Positions 34,385-42,032 of a DNA stretch of 64,000 nucleotides are shown here, one piece after another. The stretch covers positions 784,713-848,712 of the forward strand of contig NZ_KQ947986.1 in assembly GCF_001513975.1 (NCBI RefSeq), written 5' to 3'. Position 1 is the stretch's first letter; every line of letters begins with the position of its first letter. The translations under genes were made by a program, and so were the position numbers. Origin of the DNA: Streptomyces curacoi (GTDB lineage Bacteria > Actinomycetota > Actinomycetes > Streptomycetales > Streptomycetaceae). The notes beneath the pieces are model-generated. The model was given only the letters and a program-made list of their open reading frames with translations. It was not told the DNA's origin and ran no database searches.

Positions 34385-34480
34385 GAGGCCGGGCCTCGGC
34401 TGCGGCCATGTGAGAGGCGAGGCTTCGGCCGCGGCCATGTGAGAGGCGAGGCTTCGGCCGCGGCCATGTGAGAGGCCGGG
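34365..34480. repeat. Four tandem 29-bp repeats across a stop codon
   Basis: Units start at 34365, 34394, 34423 and 34452, each of the form C(C/T)TCGGC(C/T)GCGGCC(A/G)TG followed by TGAGAGGC(C/G)(G/A)GG. The first contains the TGA of the dehydrogenase gene, and every copy repeats that TGA. There are no spacers, so it is not a CRISPR. Confidence 0.9.
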
Positions 34481-34506
34481 CTCCGAAGCACCCGGTGACC
34501 GTCCCG

Positions 34507-35685
34507 CTACCAGCGCACCGGCAAGCTCCGCATCCCCCGTATCAGCACCCCCGGCAGCCACTCACCCGGCGGGCCGTCCAGGGCCAGGCCAGGAGCGCGC
34601 TCCAGCAGGGACCGTATCGCCGTGCGGGCCTCCAGACGGGCCAGGGGGGCGCCCAGGCAGTAGTGGATGCCGTGGCCGAAGGCGACATGGCCTCGGGCGT
34701 CGCGGCGTATGTCGAAGGTGTCGGGGACTGCATAGCGGCTCGCGTCCCGGTTGGCCGCGGCGAGGCCGACCATCACCGGCTCGCCCTGCTCTATGGGCAC
34801 GCCGGCGATCTCCAGGGGCTCGGCGGCGTACCGGAACGTCGCCGTCTCCACCGGGCCCTCGTAGCGCAGCATCTCCTCGGCCGCGCCGTCCAGGAGGGTC
34901 ATGTCGGCGCGCAGGGCGGCGAGTTGGCCGGGGTGGGTGAGCAGGGCGTGCACCCCGCTGGTGATGAGGTTGACCGTCGTCTCGTGGCCGGCGATCAGCA
35001 GGATGAAGGCCATGCCCCGCAGTTCGTCCGGGGAGAGCCGGTCGCCGTCCTCGGCCGTGGTGCGGATCAGATCGCTCAGCAGGTCGCCGCTGGGCCCGGC
35101 GCACCTCTTGTCCTCGATCAGGTCGGTGAAGTAGGCGCCGAGGGCGACGAAGGCGTCGACCTCGCTGCCCGGGCTGGTGGGCGCGACCGCCTCCGTCGAC
35201 ATCTTGCGGAACTCGACGCGGTCCATCTCGGGCACACCGAGGAGTTCGCAGATGACGGTGAGCGGCAGCGGGTAGGCGAGGGACTCCACGAGGTCGGCGC
35301 GGCCCCGCGGCAGCATCTCGTCGAGCAGGTCGTCGGTGATCCGCTGCACCCTCGGCCGCAGCTCCTCCACGCGGCGCATGGTGAAGGCGCGCGAGATGAG
35401 CCCGCGCAGCCGGGTGTGCTGGGGCGGATCCGCGACCAGCAGGTTCTTCCCTATCAGCTCCTCGTCGAGCGACTTCAGGCCGATCTTGGCGCCGTCCTTG
35501 GACAGCCGCTGGTCGGCGAGCGCCGCGCGCGCCTCCTCGTGCCCGACGACGAGCCAGACCTCGGACTGCCAGTCGGGCAGCCGGACGCGATGCACGGGGC
35601 CCCTCTCACGCAGCCGCGCGTACACCGGATGCGGGTTCTCGCGAAACCCCTCTCCGAACTCCCCCAGGTCGATCACTTCCGCCAT
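34507..35685 (-). CDS. Cytochrome P450
   Basis: A protein of 392 residues from the ATG at 35685 (GGAGGGGGAG upstream). It shows the I-helix oxygen-binding motif LLIAGHETTVNLI, the ExxR motif in EEMLRYEGPVE, and the haem loop AFGHGIHYCLGAPLARLEA with the cysteine ligand. Its length and the VADPPQHTRLRGLISRAFT segment are typical of soluble actinobacterial class I P450s (CYP105/CYP107-like); the exact family cannot be set by eye. No ferredoxin gene is adjacent. It lies downstream of the response regulator gene on the same strand, so co-regulation is possible. The substrate is unknown. Confidence 0.9.
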   Translation of the reverse strand: MAEVIDLGEFGEGFRENPHPVYARLRERGPVHRVRLPDWQSEVWLVVGHEEARAALADQRLSKDGAKIGLKSLDEELIGKNLLVADPPQHTRLRGLISRAFTMRRVEELRPRVQRITDDLLDEMLPRGRADLVESLAYPLPLTVICELLGVPEMDRVEFRKMSTEAVAPTSPGSEVDAFVALGAYFTDLIEDKRCAGPSGDLLSDLIRTTAEDGDRLSPDELRGMAFILLIAGHETTVNLITSGVHALLTHPGQLAALRADMTLLDGAAEEMLRYEGPVETATFRYAAEPLEIAGVPIEQGEPVMVGLAAANRDASRYAVPDTFDIRRDARGHVAFGHGIHYCLGAPLARLEARTAIRSLLERAPGLALDGPPGEWLPGVLIRGMRSLPVRW

Positions 35686-35737
35686 GACGCTCCCCCTCCG
35701 GCACACCGACACACCGAACAACGCGCGGGAGCCTGGA

Positions 35738-36418
35738 CTAGTGCCCGTCGTCCTCCACTTCCTCCACAAGCCCCGCGTCGTACGCCAACAGGGCGATCTG
35801 CACACGGTTGTTGAGGTCGAGCTTGGCCAGGATGCGGGAGACATGGGTCTTGACGGTGGCGACGCTCATGAAGAGCTCCGCGGCGATCCCAGCGTTGGAC
35901 AGGCCCCGGCCCACCGCGACGGCCACCTCGCGCTCGCGGTCGTTGAGGGCGGTGAGCCGCTCACGCGCGCGTGCGCGTCGCGTGTCGGCGGCGGTGCCGG
36001 CCGCGTGGTCCATCAACTGCCGGGTCACGGTGGGCGACAGGACCGGGTCGCCGGCCGCGACGCGGCGCACCGCGTCGACGATCTCGGCGGGCGGGGTGTC
36101 CTTGAGCACGAACCCGGCGGCACCGGCGCGCAGGGCGCGCAGCACCTGGTCGTCGGCGTGGAAGGTGGTCAGCAGCACGACTTGCGGGGCGTCCTTCCTG
36201 CCGCGCAGCCGCTCCGTGGCGGTGAGGCCGTCGACCGACGGCATCCGGATGTCCATCAGGATCACGTCGGGGCGGACACGGTCGACCAGTGTCTCGACCT
36301 CGGCGCCGTCGGACGCCTCGCCGACGATCTCGATGTCGTCGGCGCCGCCCAGCATGAAGGACAGGCCGGCCCTGACCAACGGGTCGTCGTCGACGAGGAG
36401 GAGTCTGATCGCAGTCAT
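35738..36418 (-). CDS. NarL/LuxR-type response regulator
   Basis: A protein of 226 residues from the ATG at 36418. Receiver domain: acidic pair in LLLVDDDPLVRAGL, phosphorylatable Asp in PDVILMDIRMPSVDG, Thr in LLTTFHADD, Lys in GFVLKDTPP. The C-terminal LuxR helix-turn-helix is LNDREREVAVAVGRGLSNAG, then ELFMSVATVKTHVSRILAKL. It pairs with the histidine kinase at 36623, 204 bp upstream on the same strand; the gap is filled by tandem repeats. Confidence 0.9.
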   Translation of the reverse strand: MTAIRLLLVDDDPLVRAGLSFMLGGADDIEIVGEASDGAEVETLVDRVRPDVILMDIRMPSVDGLTATERLRGRKDAPQVVLLTTFHADDQVLRALRAGAAGFVLKDTPPAEIVDAVRRVAAGDPVLSPTVTRQLMDHAAGTAADTRRARARERLTALNDREREVAVAVGRGLSNAGIAAELFMSVATVKTHVSRILAKLDLNNRVQIALLAYDAGLVEEVEDDGH

Positions 36419-36519
36419 GCCCCTCACGTAATCACGGTTGTACGGCGCGCAGGTGCCGGACGGTCCGCAACGGCGCTCGCCGGGGCGGCGATTGAGCACC
36501 GCGCGGCCGGCTCCACGGG

Positions 36520-36655
36520 GTCACCCCCACGGCAGCCCGGCCGGTTCGGCGGAGTCACCCCCACAGCAACCAAGCCGGTCCGGCGGAGTCACCCCCACAG
36601 CAACCAAGCCGGTCCGGCGGAGTCACCCCCACGGCAGCCAGGCCCGCACCTCGAA
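36520..36655. repeat. Four tandem 34-bp repeats between kinase and regulator genes
   Basis: Units beginning GTCACCCCCAC start at 36520, 36554, 36588 and 36622, an exact 34-bp period. The last contains the TGA of the kinase gene (36623-36625). Each unit would encode a (L)(P/L)WG-stop ending, that is, the kinase 3' end copied three times downstream. Confidence 0.9.
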
Positions 36656-37867
36656 CCCGCCGTCCGCCGCGTGCCCGTGCTCCAGTCGGCCGCCCGTCAG
36701 CGTGGCCCGCTCCGTCAGCCCGATCAGTCCCTGTCCGGAGCCCGGAACGTGCGGGATCTCCCCCTCGGGCGCGGGATTGCGCACCGATACGGAGAGTCCC
36801 TCGCCCGGCCCGCCGGTCACCGTCACCGTGACCTCCGTACCCGGCGCGTGCTTGCGGGCGTTGGTCAGGCCCTCCTGGGCGATGCGGTAGGCGGTGCGGC
36901 CGACGGAGGCGGGCACGGCGGCGGGGTCGGTGACGCGTTGGTCCAGGGCGACCTTCATGCCGGCTTCGCGGGACTCGGCGACCAGCGCCTCCAGCGCCGC
37001 GAGGGTCGGCTGCGGGCGGCCGGCATCGTCGGGCTCGCCCGCCCGCAGGACGCCGATGATCTCCCGCAGGTCCTGGAGGGCCTCGTGGGCGCTCTCCCGG
37101 ATGACGCCCGCCGCCCGCACGATCTCCTCGCGGGGCGCGTCGGGCCGGAACTCCAGCGCGCCGGCGTGCACGCTGAGCAGCGTCAGCCGGTGCGCGAGGA
37201 CGTCGTGCATCTCCCGGGCGATGGCCTCGCGGGCGAGCCGCTGCGCCTGCTCGGCGCGCAGCCGCGCCTCCGTCTCGGCGCGCCGGGCGCGGTCGCGCAG
37301 GCTCAGCATGAGCTGCCGTTTGGACCGTACGAACATGCCCCAGCCGACCACCGCGACGGTCAGCACCGCGGCCAGGACGAGCGACCAGCCGTACGGCACG
37401 TCCGGGTCGGGGCGGAACCAGAAGTACAGCGGGTTCAGCACCATGGACGCCCCGGCCACCCAGGCGACGTATCGGAACGGGCGGTGCACGGCGAGGGTGA
37501 ACAGGGCGACCAGGCCCGCGCCGCCCGAAGTGCTGGACACGACGTTGATCGGGACCATCACGGCGGCGAGCCCGACCGGCCAGCGGCGCCGCAGCCAGAC
37601 CGCGGCGCAGGAGAGCGCGCCCAGCAGCTGGTCGAAGGCGGCGTAGCCCTCGGGAAGGTCCTCGTTCTTCATCGTGTCCGCGGCCAGCAGACCGACGATC
37701 ACGGCCAGCAGGAAGCAGGAGAAGTCGACCACCCAGTCACGCGCGGTGCGCCGGGTCCGCCCCGAGCGGTCGGGGTCGAGGTCGAGCTCCTTCACCAAGG
37801 CCGAGGGCAGCAGCCAGCGCCGCCCCGTGAACGCCTGCGGTGCGGTCTCCGGCTTGTCACGACTCAC
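36623..37867 (-). CDS. Sensor histidine kinase (HisKA_3 type)
   Basis: A protein of about 414 residues from the GTG at 37867 (SRDKPETAP follows); the longer open frame to 38299 is not credible because it overlaps a divergent small gene. Four or more membrane helices lie between about 30 and 165 (CFLLAVIVGLLAADT, LVALFTLAVHRPF, LAAVLTVAVVGWGMFV). After a coiled linker comes the HisKA_3 dimerisation domain with the phospho-accepting His in IAREMHDVLAHRLTLLSVHA. The HATPase domain has the N box AQEGLTNARKHAPG and G box GSGQGLIGLTERA. Its partner is the regulator at 35738. The signal is unknown. Confidence 0.88.
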   Translation of the reverse strand: MSRDKPETAPQAFTGRRWLLPSALVKELDLDPDRSGRTRRTARDWVVDFSCFLLAVIVGLLAADTMKNEDLPEGYAAFDQLLGALSCAAVWLRRRWPVGLAAVMVPINVVSSTSGGAGLVALFTLAVHRPFRYVAWVAGASMVLNPLYFWFRPDPDVPYGWSLVLAAVLTVAVVGWGMFVRSKRQLMLSLRDRARRAETEARLRAEQAQRLAREAIAREMHDVLAHRLTLLSVHAGALEFRPDAPREEIVRAAGVIRESAHEALQDLREIIGVLRAGEPDDAGRPQPTLAALEALVAESREAGMKVALDQRVTDPAAVPASVGRTAYRIAQEGLTNARKHAPGTEVTVTVTGGPGEGLSVSVRNPAPEGEIPHVPGSGQGLIGLTERATLTGGRLEHGHAADGGFEVRAWLPWG

Positions 37868-38047
37868 GGTCGACAAATCTACGCAGTGCCGGTCCCCGGC
37901 GCGCCTTCCGGGGCGCGGTCGGCGACCAAAGTCGTCCAGTCGAAGACTTTGGGTGCGACGGGCCCGTGCGGAACGTGGACTTCCGTCGGACCCGGCTCGC
38001 CCCGCGGCCGATTGGCGTGGGGGGTCCGCGGGGCGAGAGTCGTGGGC

Positions 38048-38248
38048 ATGAAACAGCTGCTGGAGTTCCTCGGGTTCATCGCCCTGGTGCAGGGCATCGC
38101 GGGCCTGGTGCACGAGTTCGCCGACTGGGACTGGGGACTCGTCCAGCGGCTGGGCTTCCTCGACGGCTTCGAGATCTACGCGAGCGTCGCCCTGCTCGTG
38201 CTGGCGTTCGCGCTGTTCGCCGCCGCCCAGAGCCGGAAGCCCGGCTGA
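38048..38248 (+). CDS. Small two-helix membrane protein
   Basis: 66 residues from the ATG at 38048. Hydrophobic segments LLEFLGFIALVQGIAGLV (4-21) and IYASVALLVLAFALFAA (43-59) flank a short acidic loop (HEFADWDWG). It is divergent from the sensor kinase with about 180 bp between. I know of small conserved Streptomyces proteins of this type but no function. Codon third positions are strongly G/C, consistent with a real gene. Confidence 0.65.
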   Translation: MKQLLEFLGFIALVQGIAGLVHEFADWDWGLVQRLGFLDGFEIYASVALLVLAFALFAAAQSRKPG

Positions 38249-38372
38249 AGGCGCACCGGCTCCCAGGACCCCGGCCTGGTGGACGGCGCTGAAGAGCATG
38301 TGAGGACGCCGGGCGGCAGGTTAACTTCCCGAAAACTCATCGGACTTGCCGGGTAAATCTCCGACGTTGTCA

Positions 38373-38378
38373 TTGACA
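38373..38378 (+). promoter_or_regulatory. TTGACA -35 box candidate for the RNase gene
   Basis: TTGACA, 32 bases before the ATG at 38410, in a locally A/T-richer stretch. A convincing -10 is not visible. Confidence 0.35.
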
Positions 38379-38409
38379 TGCCACTGTCTACGCGCGTCAT
38401 CATGAAGCC

Positions 38410-38796
38410 ATGAGATTCCCCCCACGAATCAGCCGTATCGGCGCCGCAGCCGCCGTCCTGTCCGCCCTCCTCGTCGGCGGCACCGTCACCGCCACCCCGG
38501 CGGCTGCCGCGGTCGGCAGCATCTGTTACAGCGACCTGCCCTCCCAGGCGCACGACACGCTGGAACTGATCGAGCAGGGCGGCCCCTTCCCCTACGACCA
38601 GGACGGCACCGTCTTCCAGAACCGGGAAGGCATCCTGCCCAGCCAGACGTCCGGGTACTACCACGAGTACACCGTCATCACCCCTGGCTCCTCCACGCGC
38701 GGAGCTCGCCGCATCGTCACCGGTGAGGAGCACCAGGAGGACTACTACACGGCCGACCACTACAGGTCCTTCGACCTGGTCGACTACGGCTGCTGA
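38410..38796 (+). CDS. Secreted guanyl-specific ribonuclease, RNase Sa type
   Basis: A protein of 128 residues. Signal peptide 1 to about 34 (ISRIGAAAAVLSALLVGG, cut after AAA). The mature part of about 94 residues follows RNase Sa closely: ICYSDLPSQAHDTLELI, GGPFPYDQDGTVFQNREGIL, SGYYHEYTVITPG, RGARRIVTGEEHQEDYYTAD. Predicted catalytic residues are Glu86, Arg101 (or Arg100) and His117, and Cys39-Cys128 form the single disulfide. It cuts single-stranded RNA after G outside the cell. No barstar-like inhibitor gene is next to it. A hairpin terminator follows at 38840. Confidence 0.92.
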   Translation: MRFPPRISRIGAAAAVLSALLVGGTVTATPAAAAVGSICYSDLPSQAHDTLELIEQGGPFPYDQDGTVFQNREGILPSQTSGYYHEYTVITPGSSTRGARRIVTGEEHQEDYYTADHYRSFDLVDYGC

Positions 38797-38839
38797 GCCC
38801 GAAGGTCACAGTCGGCACCAAGGAACGGTGCGACCAGTT

Positions 38840-38870
38840 GGAGGTCCGGTCCGCGTTCAGCCGGACCTCC
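38840..38870. terminator. Hairpin terminator after the RNase gene
   Basis: GGAGGTCCGG and CCGGACCTCC form a perfect 10-bp stem around an 11-base loop, 44 bases past the RNase stop. Confidence 0.75.
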
Positions 38871-38876
38871 GGCCCC

Positions 38877-38921
38877 CTCACCCCGCGTACCCCCCACAGC
38901 CGCTGCCGGACGCGGGGTGAG
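38877..38921. terminator. Second hairpin between convergent genes
   Basis: CTCACCCCGCGT and ACGCGGGGTGAG form a 12-bp perfect stem with a 21-base loop, probably the terminator of the leftward DHFR-like gene. Confidence 0.7.
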
Positions 38922-38974
38922 GCACGTTCCGTCAACAGACCGCCGAGCGGCCCGAGGACCAGGACTCGTGGTCG

Positions 38975-39601
38975 TCACGGGTTCTCGGGGAGCTCGTACG
39001 AGCCGTACTCGGGGCGGCCCGCGAAGTCGTACGAGTGGATGACGACGCCCGTGCCGGTGGTGCGGCCTGCGGTGTGCCTGAACGCGGTGGGCACGGCGCC
39101 CTCCGTGAACAGGCGGTAGCCCGCGCCGAGCACGACCGGGAAGGTCAGCAAGTGGAGGGTGTCGACGAGGTCGTGGGCCAGCAGTGACCTGAGGAGGGCG
39201 CCGCTGCCGTGGACCTGGAGCTCGCCGTCGGTGCGCTCCTTGAGGTCGGCGATCTCCTTGCTGAGGTCGCCGCTGATCACGGTGGTGCCGGACCACTCCG
39301 GGTCGGTCAGGGTCGAGGAGGCGACGTACTTCGGCAGCGCGTTCAGCTTGGCGGCGACCGGATCGAGGGGATCGGTCACCTTCGGCCAGAACGAGGCGAA
39401 GATGTCGTACGTACGGCGTCCCAGGAGGAAGGCGCCGGGGCGCGCGAAGACCTCGTTGATGAACTGGCCGAAGTCGTCGTCGGCGTACGGAAAGCTCCAG
39501 CCGCCCTGCTCGAAGCCGCCGCGGGTGTCCTCCTGCGGGCCGCCGGGCGCCTGGTAGACGCCGTCGAGCGTGACGAAGATGGTGGAAACGAGCTTGCCCA
39601 T
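38975..39601 (-). CDS. Dihydrofolate reductase-family (RibD C-terminal-like) protein
   Basis: A protein of 208 residues with the RibD_C/DHFR fold pattern: LVSTIFVTLDGVYQAPGGPQ, AFLLGRRTYDIFASFWPK, DGELQVHGSGALLRSLLAHD and LLTFPVVLGAGYRLFTEG. These cytoplasmic NADPH-dependent reductase-like proteins are common in actinomycetes and mostly uncharacterised; it is unlikely to be the essential DHFR. A strong hairpin (39621-39654) lies 20 bases upstream of the ATG, in its leader or promoter. Confidence 0.85.
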   Translation of the reverse strand: MGKLVSTIFVTLDGVYQAPGGPQEDTRGGFEQGGWSFPYADDDFGQFINEVFARPGAFLLGRRTYDIFASFWPKVTDPLDPVAAKLNALPKYVASSTLTDPEWSGTTVISGDLSKEIADLKERTDGELQVHGSGALLRSLLAHDLVDTLHLLTFPVVLGAGYRLFTEGAVPTAFRHTAGRTTGTGVVIHSYDFAGRPEYGSYELPENP

Positions 39602-39620
39602 GAGGAGTCCCTCTTTTCCG

Positions 39621-39654
39621 GGTGGGGTCTGCTGTCATCAGCTCAGACCCCACC
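39621..39654. promoter_or_regulatory. Strong hairpin in the divergent DHFR-like/SDR promoter region
   Basis: GGTGGGGTCTG and CAGACCCCACC pair perfectly over 11 bp around a 12-base loop. It sits upstream of both divergent genes, where a terminator is not expected; an operator or leader hairpin for the leftward gene is possible. Confidence 0.4.
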
Positions 39655-39775
39655 GGCACCCGCAACTCATCGGTCCGCCGTCCGCGTGTTCGCGGCGAAC
39701 CGCGATGTCCATGCGCTCGATCTCCGTGTCCGTTCGCCGCCAGCGCCGCGGTCCGCTCGGCGCTGGGATGGACCC

Positions 39776-40543
39776 ATGACAACCACTCACGGATCAGAGA
39801 CGACGACCCAGGGAACGCTGCACGGCAAGGTGGCCCTGGTCACCGGCGGCAGCCGCGGGATCGGCGCGGCAACGGCACTGCGGCTCGCACGGGAGGGCGC
39901 GGACGTCGCCGTGACCTACCTGAACGGCAAGGACGCGGCCGAGGAGGTCGTCCGGGCCGTTCAGGCGCTGGGGCGGCGGGCCGTGGCCCTGCGGGCGGAC
40001 GCCGGGGACGCGGAGGAGGCGGCAGGGGCGGTGGGGCTTACGGCGGAGGCGCTCGGGGGGCTGGACGTGCTGGTGAACAACGTCGGCGTCGGGGTGCTGG
40101 GGCCGCTGGAGGGGCTGTCGCTCGGGGACGTGGACCGGGTGCTCGCCGTGAACGTCCGGGGCGTTTTCCTGGCCACGCAGGCGGCCGCCGCCCGCATGAC
40201 CGCCGGGGGCAGGATCATCACGATCGGCACCTGTATGACCCAGCGCGTGCCGGGGCCCGGTGGGACGCTCTACGCGGCCGGCAAGTCGGCGCTGATCGGT
40301 CTGACGAAGGCCCTGGCGCGTGAGCTGGGGCCGCGGGGCATCACGGCGAACATCGTGCATCCCGGGCCCGTCGACACGGACCTGAATCCGGCGGACGGGC
40401 CCTACGCGGCCGGTCAGGCGGCCATGACCGCGCTGGGGCGCTTCGGTACGGCCGAGGAGGTGGCGTCGATGGTCGCCTACCTGGCCGGGGCGGATTACGT
40501 CACGGGAGCGGAGTTTTCCGTGGACGGGGGGCACTCGGCGTGA
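39776..40543 (+). CDS. Short-chain dehydrogenase/reductase
   Basis: A protein of 255 residues from the ATG at 39776. NAD(P) motif VTGGSRGIGAATAL, NNVG in place of the usual NNAG, active-site Tyr and Lys in LYAAGKSALIGLTKALAREL. At the usual catalytic Ser position the sequence reads ITIGTCMTQ, so Ser appears replaced by Thr or Cys, which some family members tolerate. The C-terminus YVTGAEFSVDGGHSA is typical. It diverges from the DHFR-like gene. The substrate is unknown. Confidence 0.87.
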   Translation: MTTTHGSETTTQGTLHGKVALVTGGSRGIGAATALRLAREGADVAVTYLNGKDAAEEVVRAVQALGRRAVALRADAGDAEEAAGAVGLTAEALGGLDVLVNNVGVGVLGPLEGLSLGDVDRVLAVNVRGVFLATQAAAARMTAGGRIITIGTCMTQRVPGPGGTLYAAGKSALIGLTKALARELGPRGITANIVHPGPVDTDLNPADGPYAAGQAAMTALGRFGTAEEVASMVAYLAGADYVTGAEFSVDGGHSA

Positions 40544-40869
40544 TGCGGGGTTCTTCGCCCCCGCCGCCCCTACCCGTCCCATCCCCCAGGGGCGCTGCCC
40601 CTTCGACCCCGTTCCCTGGGGGCCTGCGGCCCCCAGACCCCCGCTATCGGCCCTGAACGGGCCTCGTCCTCAAACGCCGGACGGGCTGAGACATGCCGGC
40701 CTGCGTCAGGGAGTGGCTGCCGCTGAATGTGCGGTCCTGGCCTCGGACGCCGGACGGGCTGAGACAGCCGGCCTGCGTCAGAGAGTGACTGCCGCTGGAT
40801 GCGCGGTTCTGGCCTCGGACGCCGGGCGGGCTGGAAACAGCCCGCCCGACGTTCAAGGGTGCCGTTCGC
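40544..40869. other. Intergenic stretch of 326 bp, mostly repeats
   Basis: It starts with a C/G-rich segment of paired GGGGGCC/GGCCCCC blocks (about 40585-40640) that can fold as a hairpin, then the tandem ACGCCGGACGGGCTG repeats listed separately. No gene is visible. Confidence 0.6.
40674..40835. repeat. Two and a fraction tandem copies of a 73-bp Streptomyces intergenic element
   Basis: Units start with ACGCCGG(A/G)CGGGCTG at 40674, 40747 and 40819 (period 73 then 72). ACGCCGGACGGGCTGAG is a very frequent Streptomyces intergenic sequence; here a whole unit including CCGGCCTGCGTCAG and GCCGCTG is duplicated. Confidence 0.8.
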
Positions 40870-41985
40870 TCAGCCGCCCAGTTCCTGATGGCGGGCCGCC
40901 AGTGCGGACGCGCCCTGGTCGGTCAGGGAGCCGTGCAGCCGGAGTCGGGAGATGCCGCCGTCGGGGAAGATGTCCACGCGCGCGTGCGTGCCGACGGCGG
41001 GGGTCGGCAGGACGAAACGGTGGTTGGTGTCGGGCTGGAGGCGGGTGCGCGGGAGGATCTCCTGCCAGTCGCCGTCCTCACCGTCCTTCACCGACACCGA
41101 CGCCCAGCCGGCGCTGTTGCCCTTCAGGTAGGCCGTGTCGATCTCGATCGCCCTGATCTGGGACTGCGCCACCAGCCGGTAGCGGATCCAGTCGTTGCCC
41201 TGGTCGCGGCGCCGGCGCGTCTCCCAGCCGTCGTCCATCTTGCGGGAGCGGCCCGGCTGGATGGTGTTGGTGGCGGGCGAGTAGAAGAGGTTGGAGGCGT
41301 CCTCGACCTGGCCGCCGTTCTCCAGGGCGACCACGTCGAAGGTGCTCAGCACCGCCAGCCACGCCGGGTCCGGTGCCACCTCGCCGTACACGCGCAGGCG
41401 GGCGATGCCGCCGTCGGGGTGCTGGTTGACCCGCAGGTGGGTGAAGCGCTGCTCGACCGCGATGGCGAAACCATTCGCCGCGTGTCCGCCCACGGGCGTG
41501 CGCGGCACGAGCGTCGTCCACTTCACGTCGTCGGCGAGCAGCTCCTCCGGGGACGGGGAGCCCGCTACCGACGTGCCCTCGATCGACACCGCCTGCGGAT
41601 AGTTGCCGCGGAAGTGGGCGGTGTCGACGACGATGCCGCGGATGACGCCGGGGGCGCCCAGGCGGACCAGCGCCCAGTCGTGGTCCTCGGCCGTCGGCCA
41701 CGGGTGGTCGGCCGAGGCGCCGCGGCGGCGCCGGGTCTCCCAGCCGTCCATGATCTTGCCCTTGTGCCCGAAGTGCTCGGGGTCGAACTCGGCCCGCTCG
41801 GGCACCAGCAGGTTCTCCCGCTGGGCGAAGAACTCGTCGTTGGCGGCGATGACGCCGGCGCCCAGTCGGCGGTCGGCGAGGTCGGCGTACTGGGTGAAGG
41901 GGAAGTCGGCGGTGCGGTAGTCCGCGTACGGGTCGCCGCCTCCGTAGGGGTTCGCGTCGCCGGTGAAGCTGGGTATCGCCGTCAC
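40870..41985 (-). CDS. alc: Allantoicase
   Basis: A protein of 371 residues with two tandem allantoicase beta-sandwich domains, visible as an internal repeat: KIMDGWETRRRRGASADH with HDWALVRLGAPGVIRGIVVD, and KMDDGWETRRRRDQGNDW with IRYRLVAQSQIRAIEIDTAY. It hydrolyses allantoate to ureidoglycolate and urea, the step after allantoinase. It lies 47 bp downstream of allantoinase in the same operon, so it shares the promoter controlled by the IclR protein. The family identification is firm. Confidence 0.93.
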   Translation of the reverse strand: MTAIPSFTGDANPYGGGDPYADYRTADFPFTQYADLADRRLGAGVIAANDEFFAQRENLLVPERAEFDPEHFGHKGKIMDGWETRRRRGASADHPWPTAEDHDWALVRLGAPGVIRGIVVDTAHFRGNYPQAVSIEGTSVAGSPSPEELLADDVKWTTLVPRTPVGGHAANGFAIAVEQRFTHLRVNQHPDGGIARLRVYGEVAPDPAWLAVLSTFDVVALENGGQVEDASNLFYSPATNTIQPGRSRKMDDGWETRRRRDQGNDWIRYRLVAQSQIRAIEIDTAYLKGNSAGWASVSVKDGEDGDWQEILPRTRLQPDTNHRFVLPTPAVGTHARVDIFPDGGISRLRLHGSLTDQGASALAARHQELGG

Positions 41986-42032
41986 GAGGTGTGCCTTTCA
42001 GGAATCGGCCGCTGCGGGTGCGGGAGAGAAGG

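Noticed and set aside
34365-34480. 29-bp x4 array as a possible CRISPR
   Set aside because: Units are directly adjacent with no spacers and no cas genes are present.
35336-38047. Rightward open frame that precedes the small membrane protein
   Set aside because: Antisense to P450, response regulator and kinase genes; only its last 66 codons (from 38048) look like protein.
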